A DNA stretch of 64,000 bases from Amphiduros pacificus (Eukaryota; Annelida; Polychaeta; Phyllodocida; Hesionidae), in assembly GCA_949316495.1 (NCBI GenBank), contig OX439012.1:34337927-34401926 (forward strand), given 5' to 3'. Below are positions 1-10,588 of the stretch, piece after piece (the stretch's first letter is position 1; every line of letters starts with the position of its first letter). The notes beneath the pieces are model-generated. The model did no database searches. It saw nothing but the letters and a program-made list of their open reading frames with translations, and was not told the DNA's origin. Position numbers and translations under genes: made by a program.

Positions 1-368
1 GACAATGGAGGAATGCCGCAGCCAGACTGATGCAGCGTTGTGATTGGTGGAGAGGAGGATCACCAAGTACTTGGGTCGGCAATCTGTGCTGAGTCTATCT
101 AGGTCACACAGCTGGCTCCCGCCACATAGCTAGGTATACAGCCAATCTGCACAGAAAAAATGCCTTAACAAGCAATTAGTAGGTAAGATCTGCAAATAAT
201 ACAGAGAAAAAAGCTTATAATAACATTGTATTAATCAGAAGGATTTTCTTTCAATATGTTTCCCCCTGAAACATATCAAGTACAAATATAGAAACACATC
301 AAGTACAAATTAATGTAATATCTTGAAAATTAAATAACTGTAAATTGCATCACAACAAATTTATATAT
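1..368. other. unique sequence, no gene seen
   Basis: Non-repetitive flank of the first array. No convincing exon with splice sites was found in six frames. The first 150 bases are more GC-rich than the AT-rich remainder. Confidence 0.4.
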
Positions 369-407
369 ATATATGCCAAGAAATATATATATATTCTTGG
401 CATATAT
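369..407. repeat. perfect AT-loop hairpin abutting a minisatellite
   Basis: The 14-base arm ATATATGCCAAGAA (369-382) is matched by its exact reverse complement at 394-407, around an AT-alternating loop. The hairpin touches the first unit of the 18-bp array that follows. Confidence 0.85.
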
Positions 408-708
408 GAGGTCTATGTTCCCAGTGAGGTCTATGTTCCCAGTGAGGTCTATGTTCCCAGTGAGGTCTGTGTTCCCAGTGAGGTCTGTGTTCCCAGTGAG
501 GTCTATGTTCCCAGTGAGGTCTATGTTCCCAGTGAGGTCTATGTTCCCAGTGAGATCTATGTTCCCAGTGAGGTCTGTGTTCCCAGTGAGGTCTATGTTC
601 CCAGTGAGGTCTATGTTCCCAGTGAGGTCTGTGTTCCCAGTGAGGTCTATGTTCCCAGTAAGGTCTATGTTCCCAGTGAGGTCTATGTTCCCAGTGAGGT
701 CTATGTTG
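408..708. repeat. 18-bp minisatellite, about 16.6 copies
   Basis: The unit is GAGGTCTATGTTCCCAGT. Most variants differ by A/G at one position (TCTATG or TCTGTG). Because 18 is a multiple of 3, each frame gives a 6-residue repeat (VYVPSE in one). All frames on both strands run open with no sign of selection on any one of them, so I read the array as non-coding. Confidence 0.97.
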
Positions 709-1921
709 TTTTCTTACCATTCCCCTCTTAAGTTTCTGTAACAAATATAGAATAGATAAATCAATATTTCTAGAGAGACAGTCTCATGGTGTGGAGACAG
801 TGATTCTTGCGCCTGTTACTGCCTGGAAATGTAAAATGCACATTGCTTGTATTTTTTAAACATCTGAAAATTTGGCAGAACATTATGACAAATTGAGTGT
901 TTTCATAAAAAGCTTGAGGGGACTGACAGATGTTTTTGATCACCAGGGGGCACTGGAAGTGTACCTTTTGAAAATTGCAAATTATTTGAAAATACTTCAA
1001 TGGAGAAAATGGCAGCAGTACCTTGTGTAAGCTGCATAGTTTGTTTGGCTTTATCTTATAATTAATCATCTCATCAAGATAACAGACATGTTTGCCACTT
1101 CTAGCAATCCTACCAGAATTGTTGGCACCCGGTCATTCTATGCTGGACATGTATCCATCCCTCTCAGGGATGTCAACAATAAAACCATATCCCACACAGG
1201 AGCAACTTATTCAGTTCTTATATTTTACTTTCTCAGTATACTCTTGTATTACAATGGAAATATTGCAAGTCCATCTCACTCGCCTCTGTTGTCATTGCCC
1301 TATATTTAAAATTATACTTAAGATTATATCAAATTTGAAATTCCCTGTGTTATAATACTTGTCTTTCCCACTGAAAATCATCCAATCAGAACTGACCAGC
1401 ATAATGGCATAATCTGTGATCAGCTTTCTGACCTTGACTAGTTGTGTCTTAAGACTCTACTTGTAAAATGTCTGCAATGGTTACCAATGGTTACTAAAGT
1501 GTCCCCTAGAATATTGTCAAACTTAGGAGATGAACTTCCTGCCTGAATCCTGACATCAAAACAACCTCAACATGAACACATACAGGTGGCTGCCTCTTCA
1601 CAAAGGAGATAGAAATAAACATAATAGCCACCATGTTGCCATAACAACATCAGTCACATGCCATAACCATGGCAACCTGTTTGTTGTGTAAGCTCTCATA
1701 CAGGTGCTGCATATTGCGAGTCAGTTATGTTTCATCTCCTGGTGAGTGTGGTCCTGCATTAAGTACAACTCATCTGGGAGCTCCTCTGTCCAGCAATAAA
1801 AACTATTCACCTTAAATCATGTATCCATCTGTCCCAGAAGTCAAAGTAGCAGAAAAGATGTAGTTATCAAATATATTAAAAATAGACTGAAATGCACCAG
1901 AGATGCAAAAAGAATTGAAGT
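709..1921. other. unique intergenic or intronic sequence
   Basis: AT-rich unique DNA with no supported gene. A motif at 1378-1432 (CATCCAATCAGAACTGACCA and following bases) recurs in diverged form at 7150-7203, so part of it is probably an old dispersed repeat. An open frame of about 70-87 codons from 1088 lacks convincing splice sites or protein character. Confidence 0.4.
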
Positions 1922-2660
1922 GTCTCCATAAATTGGATTCAGGGGGACACCCTCCATACAGTGCATCCAGGGGGACACCCTCCATACAGTGGATCCAGGG
2001 GGATGCCCTCCATACAGTGGATCCAGGGGGATGCCCTCCATACAGTGGATCCAGGGGGACGCCCTCCATACAGTGGATCCAAGGGGATGCCCTCCATACA
2101 GTGGATCCAGGGGGATGCCCTCCATACAGTGGATCCAGGGGGACACCCTCCATACATTGGATCCAGGAGGACACCCTCCATACAATGGATCCAGGGGGAC
2201 ACCCTCCATACAATGGATTCAGGGGGACACCTCTATATAGTGGATCCAGGGGGACACCCTCCATACATTGGATCCAGGAGGACACCCTCCATACAGTGGA
2301 TCCAGGGGGACACCCTCCATACAGTGGATCCAGGGGGATGCCCTCCATACAGTGGATCCAGGGGGACACCCTCCATACAATGGATTCAGGGGGACACCTC
2401 TATATAGTGGATCCAGGGGGACACCCTCCATACATTGGATCCAGGAGGACACCCTCCATACAGTGGATCCAGGGGGACACCCTCCATACAGTGGATCCAG
2501 GGGGATGCCCTCCATACAATGGATCCAGGGGGATGCCCTCCATACAGTGGATCCAGGGGGACACCTCTATATAGTGGATCCAGGGGGACACCCTCCATAC
2601 AGTGGATCCAGGGGGATGCCCTCCATACAGTGGATCCAGGGGGACGCCCTCCATACAGTT
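1922..2660. repeat. 28-bp minisatellite, about 26 copies, with higher-order units
   Basis: The unit contains GGATCCAGGGGGACACCCTC followed by CATACAGT, with ACACC/ATGCC/ACGCC variants. A 27-bp variant unit carrying CCTCTATATAGTGG appears near 2230, 2397 and 2570. The first two are about 167 bp apart, showing duplication of a six-unit block. Confidence 0.97.
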
Positions 2661-3125
2661 CATAGAAGTGGCCTGCCTTTATATTTATAACTTCAATCTT
2701 CTCTTTCTGTTTGTCTTCTCTCTCAGGAAGTCTTCAAACAAAACTGATCTCTAAAAATGGCAGAACCAGGTTATATTGTCAGACAAAACTTCTGAGGAAA
2801 TTTCCCCTCATTACAATCAAATAACTAACAAATGGTACCAACAGTAGATCAAGAGTTCCTGATGGCCGTTACCATGGTTGCTGTAGAGATGGGTATTTCC
2901 ACTGTGTCAAATCATCTGGGATTGTTGTCATAAATCAAGCGTTTCATCCAACTTACCTGACAAGCAAGTCACATGTTTCTGATTCAAAAATATATATGCC
3001 ATCATGATAATATGTAAAACAGGACTCCACAGGCACAGGAATAGTTATGTTAAAGTAATTTGTCCGAGTTATTTGCAACATGGTGGCAGTTCATCAGTTG
3101 TGTCAGGATTAGAAACTGGCCCCTG
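2661..3125. other. unique spacer between arrays
   Basis: No gene seen. A minus-strand splice-donor-like site (CAG/GTAAGT) lies at about 2950-2960, but the sequence upstream of it does not give a convincing exon. Confidence 0.35.
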
Positions 3126-4560
3126 CAATGGTCAATATAGAGGATCCCAGCTCTCACCATGGTCAATATAGAGGATCCCGGCTCTCACCATGGTCAATAT
3201 AGAGGATCCCGGCTCTCACCATGGTCAATATAGAGGATCCCAGCTCTCACCATGGTCAATATAGAGGATCCCAGCTCTCACCATGGTCAATATAGAGGAT
3301 CCCAGCTCTCACCGTGGTCAATATAGAGGATCCCCAGCTCTCACCATGGTCAATATAGAGGATCCCAGCTCTCACCATGGTCAATATAGAGGATCCCAGC
3401 TCTCACCATGGTCAATATAGAGGACCCCAGCTCTCACCATGGTCAATATAGAGGACCCCAGCTCTCACCATGGTCAATATAGAAGATCCCAGCTCTCACC
3501 ATGGTCAATATAGAAGATCCCAGCTCTCACCATGGTCAATATAGAAGATCCCAGCTCTCACCATGGTCAATATAGAAGATCCCAGCTCTCACCATGGTCA
3601 ATAAAGAGGACCCCAGCTCTCACCATGGTCAATATAGAGGATCCCAGCTCTCACCATGGTCAATAGAGAGGATCCCAGCTCTCACCATGGTCAATATAGA
3701 GGACCCCAGCTCTCACCATGGTCATTATAGAGGATCCCAGCTCTCACCATGGTCATTATAGAGGATCCCGGCTCTCACCATGGTCAATATAGAGGATCCC
3801 CAGCTCTCACCATGGTCAATATAGAGGATCCCAGCTCTCACCATGGTCAATATAGAGGATCCCCAGCTCTCACCATGGTCAATATAGAAGATCCCAGCTC
3901 TCACCATGGTCAATATAGAGGATCCCAGCTCTCACCATGGTCAATATGGAGGATCCCAGCTCTCACCATGGTCAATATAGAGGATCCCCAGCTCTCACCA
4001 TGGTCAATATAGAGGATCCCAGCTCTCACCATGGTCAATATAGAGGATCCCAGCTCTCACCATGGTCAATATAGAGGATCCCAGCTCTCACCATGGTCAA
4101 TATAGAGGATCCCAGCTCTCACCATGGTCAATATAGAGGATCCCAGCTCTCACCATGGTCAATATAGAAGATCCCAGCTCTCACCATGGTCAATATAGAA
4201 GATCCCAGCTCTCACCATGGTCAATATGGAGGATCCCAGCTCTCATCATGGTCAATATGGAGGATCCCAGCTCTCACCATGGTCAATATGGAGGATCCCA
4301 GCTCTCACCATGGTCAATATAGAGGATCCCAGCTCTCACCATGGTCAATATAGAGGATCCCAGCTCTCACCATGGTCAATATAGAGGATCCCAGCTCTCA
4401 CCATGGTCAATATAGAGGATCCCAGCTCTCACCATGGTCAATATAGAGGATCCCGGCTCTCACCATGGTCAATATAGAGGATCCCGGCTCTCACCATGGT
4501 CAATATGGAGGATCCCAGCTCTCACCATGGTCAATATAGAGGATCCCAGCTCTCACCATG
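3126..4560. repeat. 31-bp minisatellite, about 46 copies
   Basis: The unit is ATGGTCAATATAGAGGATCC followed by CAGCTCTCACC. Substitution variants (GAGG/GAAG, TATAG/TATGG, CCCAG/CCCGG) occur in short runs of neighbouring identical units, as expected from unequal exchange. Some copies carry one extra C. Each unit has an NcoI-like CCATGG and a BamHI-like GGATCC. Confidence 0.98.
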
Positions 4561-4704
4561 AGGAATATCTCTGGACTTTTTCTGACTGGAAAAATAAGCC
4601 TCCATCAAACTGTATACTTATTTGAGCTGACAACTCAGGTGCCTGTGATTAACCTTCTGTCAGCCACCTGAGCTTATCTTCTTCAAACAATCATTTCCTA
4701 TAAG

Positions 4705-4885
4705 TTAACCCTTTGCCTATTTGACTGCGATATTTCTAAAATGTGATAAACTTTTCTGGGTGGATGTAAATATAAATTGAGAGTCAAAGTTTGCAAACTG
4801 AACTCCTGTCTCATGAATTCTGATATAAGTTTTACTTGTATGGACGGATTTATTAACTTTGCTACCATGGCAGTAAAGGGGTTAG
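4705..4885. mobile_element. TTAA-ended MITE, piggyBac-like
   Basis: The left end is TTAACCCTTTGCC. The right end reads GGCAGTAAAGGGGTTAG, whose complement is CTAACCCCTTTACTGCC, so the two ends form imperfect inverted repeats beginning with CCCTTT next to TTAA (TTAG on the right). This matches the known piggyBac pattern of TTAA target sites. The element is 181 bp with no coding capacity. The family call is inference. Confidence 0.5.
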
Positions 4886-5821
4886 TTTGTATAGTTCATT
4901 CAAAAATCCACCACTGAGATATCTTTGCCTGATTGACATGTGAAGTTAGTGCCACATATTGGTCGGACCTGACCGGTGTGTTATGAAATTAATGTTTCCA
5001 ATTCTCACGAAAGATGTCTCAACCCAACACAGGCCTAAGCTGAGTCTGAAGTACTGGGCTTTCTGCAGTCCCCGTGAGCAATTCTTTTGATTTTTGATTA
5101 ATGTTAACAACAACAAAATTGAAAAATATGTATAAAACATCCCCCACGATGCATCATTGCCACAGGAGGAATCGGCATAATTAATGCTCACATGTGGAGC
5201 ATGTATACTGCATCTTAATGACTAACCACATTTCAATAACAGTATTTCAATTTTGACATAGTAAAGAATGTATCATAAAAGCTATCCTTCCTATGTTTTA
5301 CGTGTTGATAGCATTTCATGGTTTTAGGGGAGGCTATTTCTGCAGTTATCTGTTGCATGCTGGCTCATATATGTAATTCTGGACCATACACTCTCATATT
5401 GTGTGATGAAATATTCAATGCTACAATTTCTCTGATATATGATCAGTGTGGAGAACTCTCCACTCAGGGATCTCGACATATTTACCTCTCCCTCCCAGCC
5501 AGCTCTCTATTTAGTCCATGGCTCTGCCCACCACCAATGTGTACAATATTATAACATATGTACTCCAACAGTTCTGTGAGAACTGCATGAGTTTTGAAAT
5601 AAAGGATTTTAACTGAATAAATATGTCAATTGTACAAGACTTCTTTATTTATGTGAAATGGCCATGCGTGACCTGATAGGCTCCCCTTTATGCGTGATGG
5701 TATAGAGGTTTGGTTCAGACTAGTGACTAATTCCGCCAGCTCCGGGGGAATTTTACAAACACTGATGTGTCATTCCCTGGGCAGTTTTGTCCGTCAGCAG
5801 AATAAGAATATTTATGGGCAG
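4886..5821. other. unique sequence
   Basis: No gene supported. Short open frames at 4946-5191 (minus) and 5318-5554 (plus) have no splice context or recognisable domain. Confidence 0.35.
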
Positions 5822-6002
5822 GATGCACAAGATGCACTCAATATGCACCACAATGGACAGACACTAAAGGTGCACTCAATATGCACCACGATGGACAGAC
5901 ACACCAAGGATGCACTGAAGATGCACTCAATATGCACCGAGGATGCACTGAAGATGCACTCAATATGCACCGAGGATGCACTGAAGATGCACTCAATATG
6001 AG
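5822..6002. repeat. degenerate minisatellite of GATGCACT / ATATGCACC blocks
   Basis: Two early units contain ACGATGGACAGACAC-type inserts. The later units are a clean 34-bp repeat (GATGCACTGAAGATGCACTC plus AATATGCACCGAG), about three copies. It looks like one array whose unit changed along its length. Confidence 0.9.
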
Positions 6003-7865
6003 ACAAATATGCATATAGAGGCACCAATTCTGTTCCCAGGATGTAAAATGCAGGATCTCTGTGATATCAGTGTCTTGGATATAAATATGTTAATAAATCT
6101 TACACCACATTACAAACATATTACACAATGCTATGTGAGATTTTCCTCAAAATGACAACTTCAAATTTGAACAAATTGAGTTTCCATATGTGCAGTCATG
6201 AAGTGCAAAATGCACTGCGTACTGTTGTTTTCGCTCACCATTCTATGCAATCTGGGTGTCTCCATCACGCACAATGCTGGTATCCTTCATGACGTCACAT
6301 AAGGTTGCCCATTTATTACAGCCATACATGTGAACACCACTTGACACTGCATGAAGCACTGCATTACAAACTGCATAGATGAAAACACAGCTCAAACCAT
6401 TTCCACTACAATCACTTTTTTTAAATCAAAATTTTTGAAATTACTTCATTGAAATTTCTTGAATTTGACCGGAGAGCAGAATATTTCAGGACAGCAGAAT
6501 AAAACTCTTTGAGAACCGCCAGTAATTTGTCTGTTTGATATTTAATGGCAGTATTTATCGTACAAGACATGCCAGTGCAATTCTTCCCAGTCAGTGAGTG
6601 CGATCTGACCACTGCCAATCTGCTAATGGCAAGACAGCACGGTCGTAAGCATCAATATTCTCAACATTTAGCATTATTCTGGCCGAGCAGTTTATATGTG
6701 AAGTATCAGAGTGGCACAAGATGCTAATATGGCCGCCTGTTAACCTTGACAACACTGAGCTGACCTTTCAGCCCCTGTATATTTGTATATCCGTAGATCT
6801 TTGCCTTTCACAAGCAGTTTCTAGCAAACTCAATGCATTTTGCCAACCAATCGTTCTTAGCCTAAATGGCTCGTAAATCTTTCATTGATTCCTTACCAAA
6901 ATACATTTGAATAAAAGTTCAAAGGTTCAATATTAAGTAGACAAAAGTTTGTTTATACTGAAAGTGGTGCTTTTGTAATGAGGGACATTTATATCCCTAA
7001 TACCTACAAGGCAGTATATCCCTCCTCTGCATGGCATAGCTCGTATGTAGCAAGTCATTCTTCTCACGACCTCCGCCCGTAGCCTTATATTTCATATCTA
7101 TGAAAATTGGAACTCTGTGAGTCTGTGAGTCTAAATACTTACCCAAAATATCATCCAATCAGAATTGACCAACATCAGGTCATAACCTATGATCTCTGAC
7201 CTAGAGGCTGGCCAATCAGTAGAGCTGTCAGTATAAAACAGAATCTGCATGAATATTCATCTATATTTCACCAATAAGTCCATAGCCTGATTTACATGTA
7301 TATAAAGATTGATTTGAGAGAATGGAGAGAATTATGTTCTATTAATCATTTTTAATGTGGAGTCAAAGGGTTGCACTAATCTTGGTGTTATAAGTTAAAT
7401 AATATTTCAAAGTCAAAGACAAATAGTAAAAAGTTTGGAGAAATATGATTATATTCTAAGAGAATTTCCATTGGTTTATTATAGAGGCAGACATCAAATG
7501 TTCAATGTCCTATAATAAATAAAGATTTCTTATCCACTTTCATTTTGTTATCAGACTTTGATTTTTGTTTCATGTGATATGAACTTTCTGGTTACGAATA
7601 GGAAAGGTCTCTCTGTCTTATATGAAGTCCAATATGTGTTATACCTATTTAGTTGGCTTTGAGGTGTTCTAAAAATGCACTATTTCATGTACTGGAGGGA
7701 ACATTAACATCATAATGCTGCATTGGTTGTCACCAATGAAGTAGTCACATTATATTTGATTCCAACAGGTAACAACTTAAAATATAGTCCGTACCTGTTC
7801 TGCCTGATGTCAATTACTCCAGATATTAAACGGAAATATTAAAGCTAAGTGAGTGCTAAGTTACC
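6003..7865. other. unique sequence
   Basis: AT-rich DNA without a supported gene. It includes the second copy (7150-7203) of the dispersed motif first seen at 1378. Open frames at 6421-6618 (minus) and 6545-6727 (plus) overlap on opposite strands and look random. Confidence 0.35.
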
Positions 7866-7985
7866 TGACCTAGAAAGTGTGTATGGTTGCACATGAAGTG
7901 TGTTTAGCACCGTGTGTGGTTGCACATGAAGTGTGTTTAGTACTTTCTATGGTTGCACATGTAGTGTGTTTAGCACCGTGTACGA
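7866..7985. repeat. short tandem repeat, three copies
   Basis: Three diverged copies of a unit of about 37 bp containing GGTTGCACATGAAGTGTGTT, followed by TAGCACCGTG or TAGTACTTTC. Confidence 0.85.
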
Positions 7986-8172
7986 GGCACTGAGAGCTGA
8001 GCATCACGCCACAGAGTGCAGATATCAGACCAAATGGGACCAACCGACACGTCGAATTAGCTGCTAATAAACTGAGCAGGGGAATAACGGCACTGAGGGA
8101 ATGGTGTCCAGGAGAATATGTGGGGCTAAAATAAAGCAGCTTTATAGAAACATAGGCATCAGAGATGCATCA

Positions 8173-9921
8173 ACCCTCAGCCCTGGTAACTCATTGCACA
8201 ACATTCGCTCCACACAATATTTGTGAACAAAACGTCACTGCACCAAGGCAAATTGATGCAGGGGTAAAAAAAAACCATAAAATCTACTTCCTTTGATAGC
8301 TTAGGTGTGTCAAGTATCATGAAACTGTCATCATTTACTCTAGAATTATTGAGATGGGCAGGTGACCTTGAAAAGCAGGTTAAGGTCATCGTCCATCAAA
8401 CTCATGTGAAGACTTCCAAGATGCTTATGTGTGTCAATTTTCATGAAGCTGCCATTATTTGTTTTTAAGTTATTGCAATGACGTGGATTTGACATGATTG
8501 TCCCTGTGACCTTGAAAAGTAGGTAAAGGTCATGTTCCATACAAAAATGTCTGAGATTTTCATCAGATGCTTATGTGTGTCAAGTTTCATGAAGCTGCCA
8601 TCATTTGTTCTCGAGTTATCGCGATGACAAGGATGATTTCACATAATTGTCCCTGTGACCTTGAAAAGTAGGTGAAGGTCATGGTCCACCATGAGAAGTC
8701 TGAGGTCTTCACCAGATGCTTGTGTGTGTCAAATCTCATAAAGCTGCCATCATTCGTTCTTGAGTTATTGCGATTCTTGGGATTTCACATATTTGTCCCC
8801 GTGACCTTGAAAAATAGGTCAAGGTCGCCGTCCACCGAACTAGTCTGAGGTTTTCAACAGATGCTTATGCGTGTTAAGTTTCATGAAGCTGCCATCATTT
8901 GTTCTTGAGTTATCACGATGACAAGGATGATTTCACATTATTGTCCCTGTGACCTTGAAAAGTAGGTGAAGTTCATGTTCCATCAAAAGAAGTCTGAGGT
9001 CTTCACCAGATGCTTGTGTGTGTCAAATCTCATAAAGCTGCCATCATTCGTTCTTGAGTTATTGCGATTCTTGGGATTACACATAATTGTCCGTGACCTT
9101 GAAAAATAGGTCAAGGTCACCGTCCATCGAACTCGTCCGAGGTTTTCACCAGATGCTTATATGTGTCAAGTTTCACGAAGCTGCCATCATTTGTTCTCGT
9201 ACTATCGCGATGACAAGGATGATTTCAAATAATTGTCCATGTGACCTTGAAAAGTAGGTGAAGGTTATATTTTATAGAAACAATTCTGAGGTCTTCACCA
9301 GATGCTTATGGGTGTCAAATCTCATAAAGCTGCCATCATTTGTTCTTGAGTTATGCGATTCTTGGGATTTCACATAATTGTCCCTGTGACCTTGAAAAAT
9401 AGGTCAAGGTCACCGTCCATCGAACTCGTCCGAGGTTTTCACCAGATGCTTATATGTGTCAAGTTTCACGAAGCTGCCATCATTTGTTCTCGAGTTATCG
9501 CGATGACAAGATGATTTCACATAATTGTCCCTGTGACCTTGAAAAGTAGGTGAAGGTCATGTTTGATAGGAAAAATTCTGAGGGCTTCACCAGATGCTTA
9601 TGTGTGTCAAATCTCATAAAGCTGCCATCATTCGTTCTTGAGTTATTGTGATTCTTGGGATTTCACATAATTGTTCCTGTGACCTTGAAAAATAGGTCAA
9701 GGTCGCCGTCCATCGAACTCGTCCGAGGTTTTCACCAGATGCATATGTGTGTCAAGTTTCATGAAGCTGCCATCATTTGTTCTTGAGTTATCGCGATGAC
9801 AAGGATGTTCGCTACAGACATACATACAGACATACAGACATACAGACATACATACATACATACATACCCACGCCAGGAGTACTGCAATACCCTCAGCCTG
9901 ATTACATCAGGGGCTGAGGGT
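8173..9921. mobile_element. non-autonomous element with 11-bp TIRs and ten 146-bp internal units
   Basis: The left end ACCCTCAGCCC (8173-8183) is the exact inverse of GGGCTGAGGGT (9911-9921). The right end also forms a hairpin with ACCCTCAGCCTGAT at 9889-9902. Inside are ten units starting GACCTTGAAAA at 8364, 8508, 8657, 8803, 8951, 9095, 9243, 9388, 9535 and 9681 (spacing 144-149 bp). Two unit types alternate: AGGTGAAGGTCATG and AGGTCAAGGTCACC, giving a period of about 293 bp. A CATA/GACA microsatellite (about 9815-9868) precedes the right end. No open frame of transposase size is present and no target-site duplication was seen. Similar TGACCTTGA repeats are known to me from mollusc and other marine invertebrate DNA; the class is unassigned. 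Confidence 0.7.
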
Positions 9922-10209
9922 AAAAATGCTCACCAATAGATATCCTGGTAAGAAGATTGAAAGAACAAGTACCTAACATGTGTCAATTGCATAGCTCAGT
10001 TATAAAGAGCATTTTCGTGTTGATAATAAGACCTAAATTGACCTCATTTGGTGCCACCTTTTAGGTAGGACTGGGTAATTGTGAAATGGAATGTTGACTC
10101 TACTGTTACATTTAGGCTTATTTAGATTTCAAATAATTGTTAATGAGTCTGGCATGAATCAAGATCACAGTATATATTCAGTGACTTCAGATATACAGAG
10201 CACTGATTG
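9922..10209. other. unique spacer
   Basis: AT-rich, no gene or repeat recognised. Confidence 0.3.
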
Positions 10210-10588
10210 GTCCCTCAGAGCATGAGGTCAGGTCCATAGCTGATTCCCTCAGAGCATGAGGTCAGATCCATAACTGATCCCCTCAGAGCATGAGGTCAGG
10301 TCCATAACTGATCCCCTCAGAGCATGAGGTCAGGTCCATAACTGATTCCCTCAGAGCATGGGGTCAGGTCCATAACTGATTACCTCAGAGCATGAGGTCA
10401 GGTCCATAACTGATCCCCTCAGAGCATGAGGTCAGGTCCATAACCGATTCCCTCAGAGCATGAGGTCAGGTCCATAACTGATTACCTCAGAGCATGAGGT
10501 CAGGTCCATAACTGATCCCCTCAGAACATGAGGTCAGGTCCATAAGTGATTCCCTCAGAGCATGAGGTCAGGTCCATAACTGATTCCC
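10210..10588. repeat. 34-bp minisatellite, about 11 copies
   Basis: The unit is CCCTCAGAGCATGAGGTCAG followed by GTCCATAACTGATT, with TCC/CCC/ACC variants at the junction. It runs directly into the next array with no spacer. Confidence 0.97.

Noticed and set aside
408-708. Possible CRISPR array
   Set aside because: Units are contiguous with no unique spacers, and the context is animal DNA. The same holds for the other arrays.
1088-1355. Overlapping 73- and 87-codon plus frames near 1.1 kb
   Set aside because: Two frames open over the same span, no donor at the end of either, no recognised domain.
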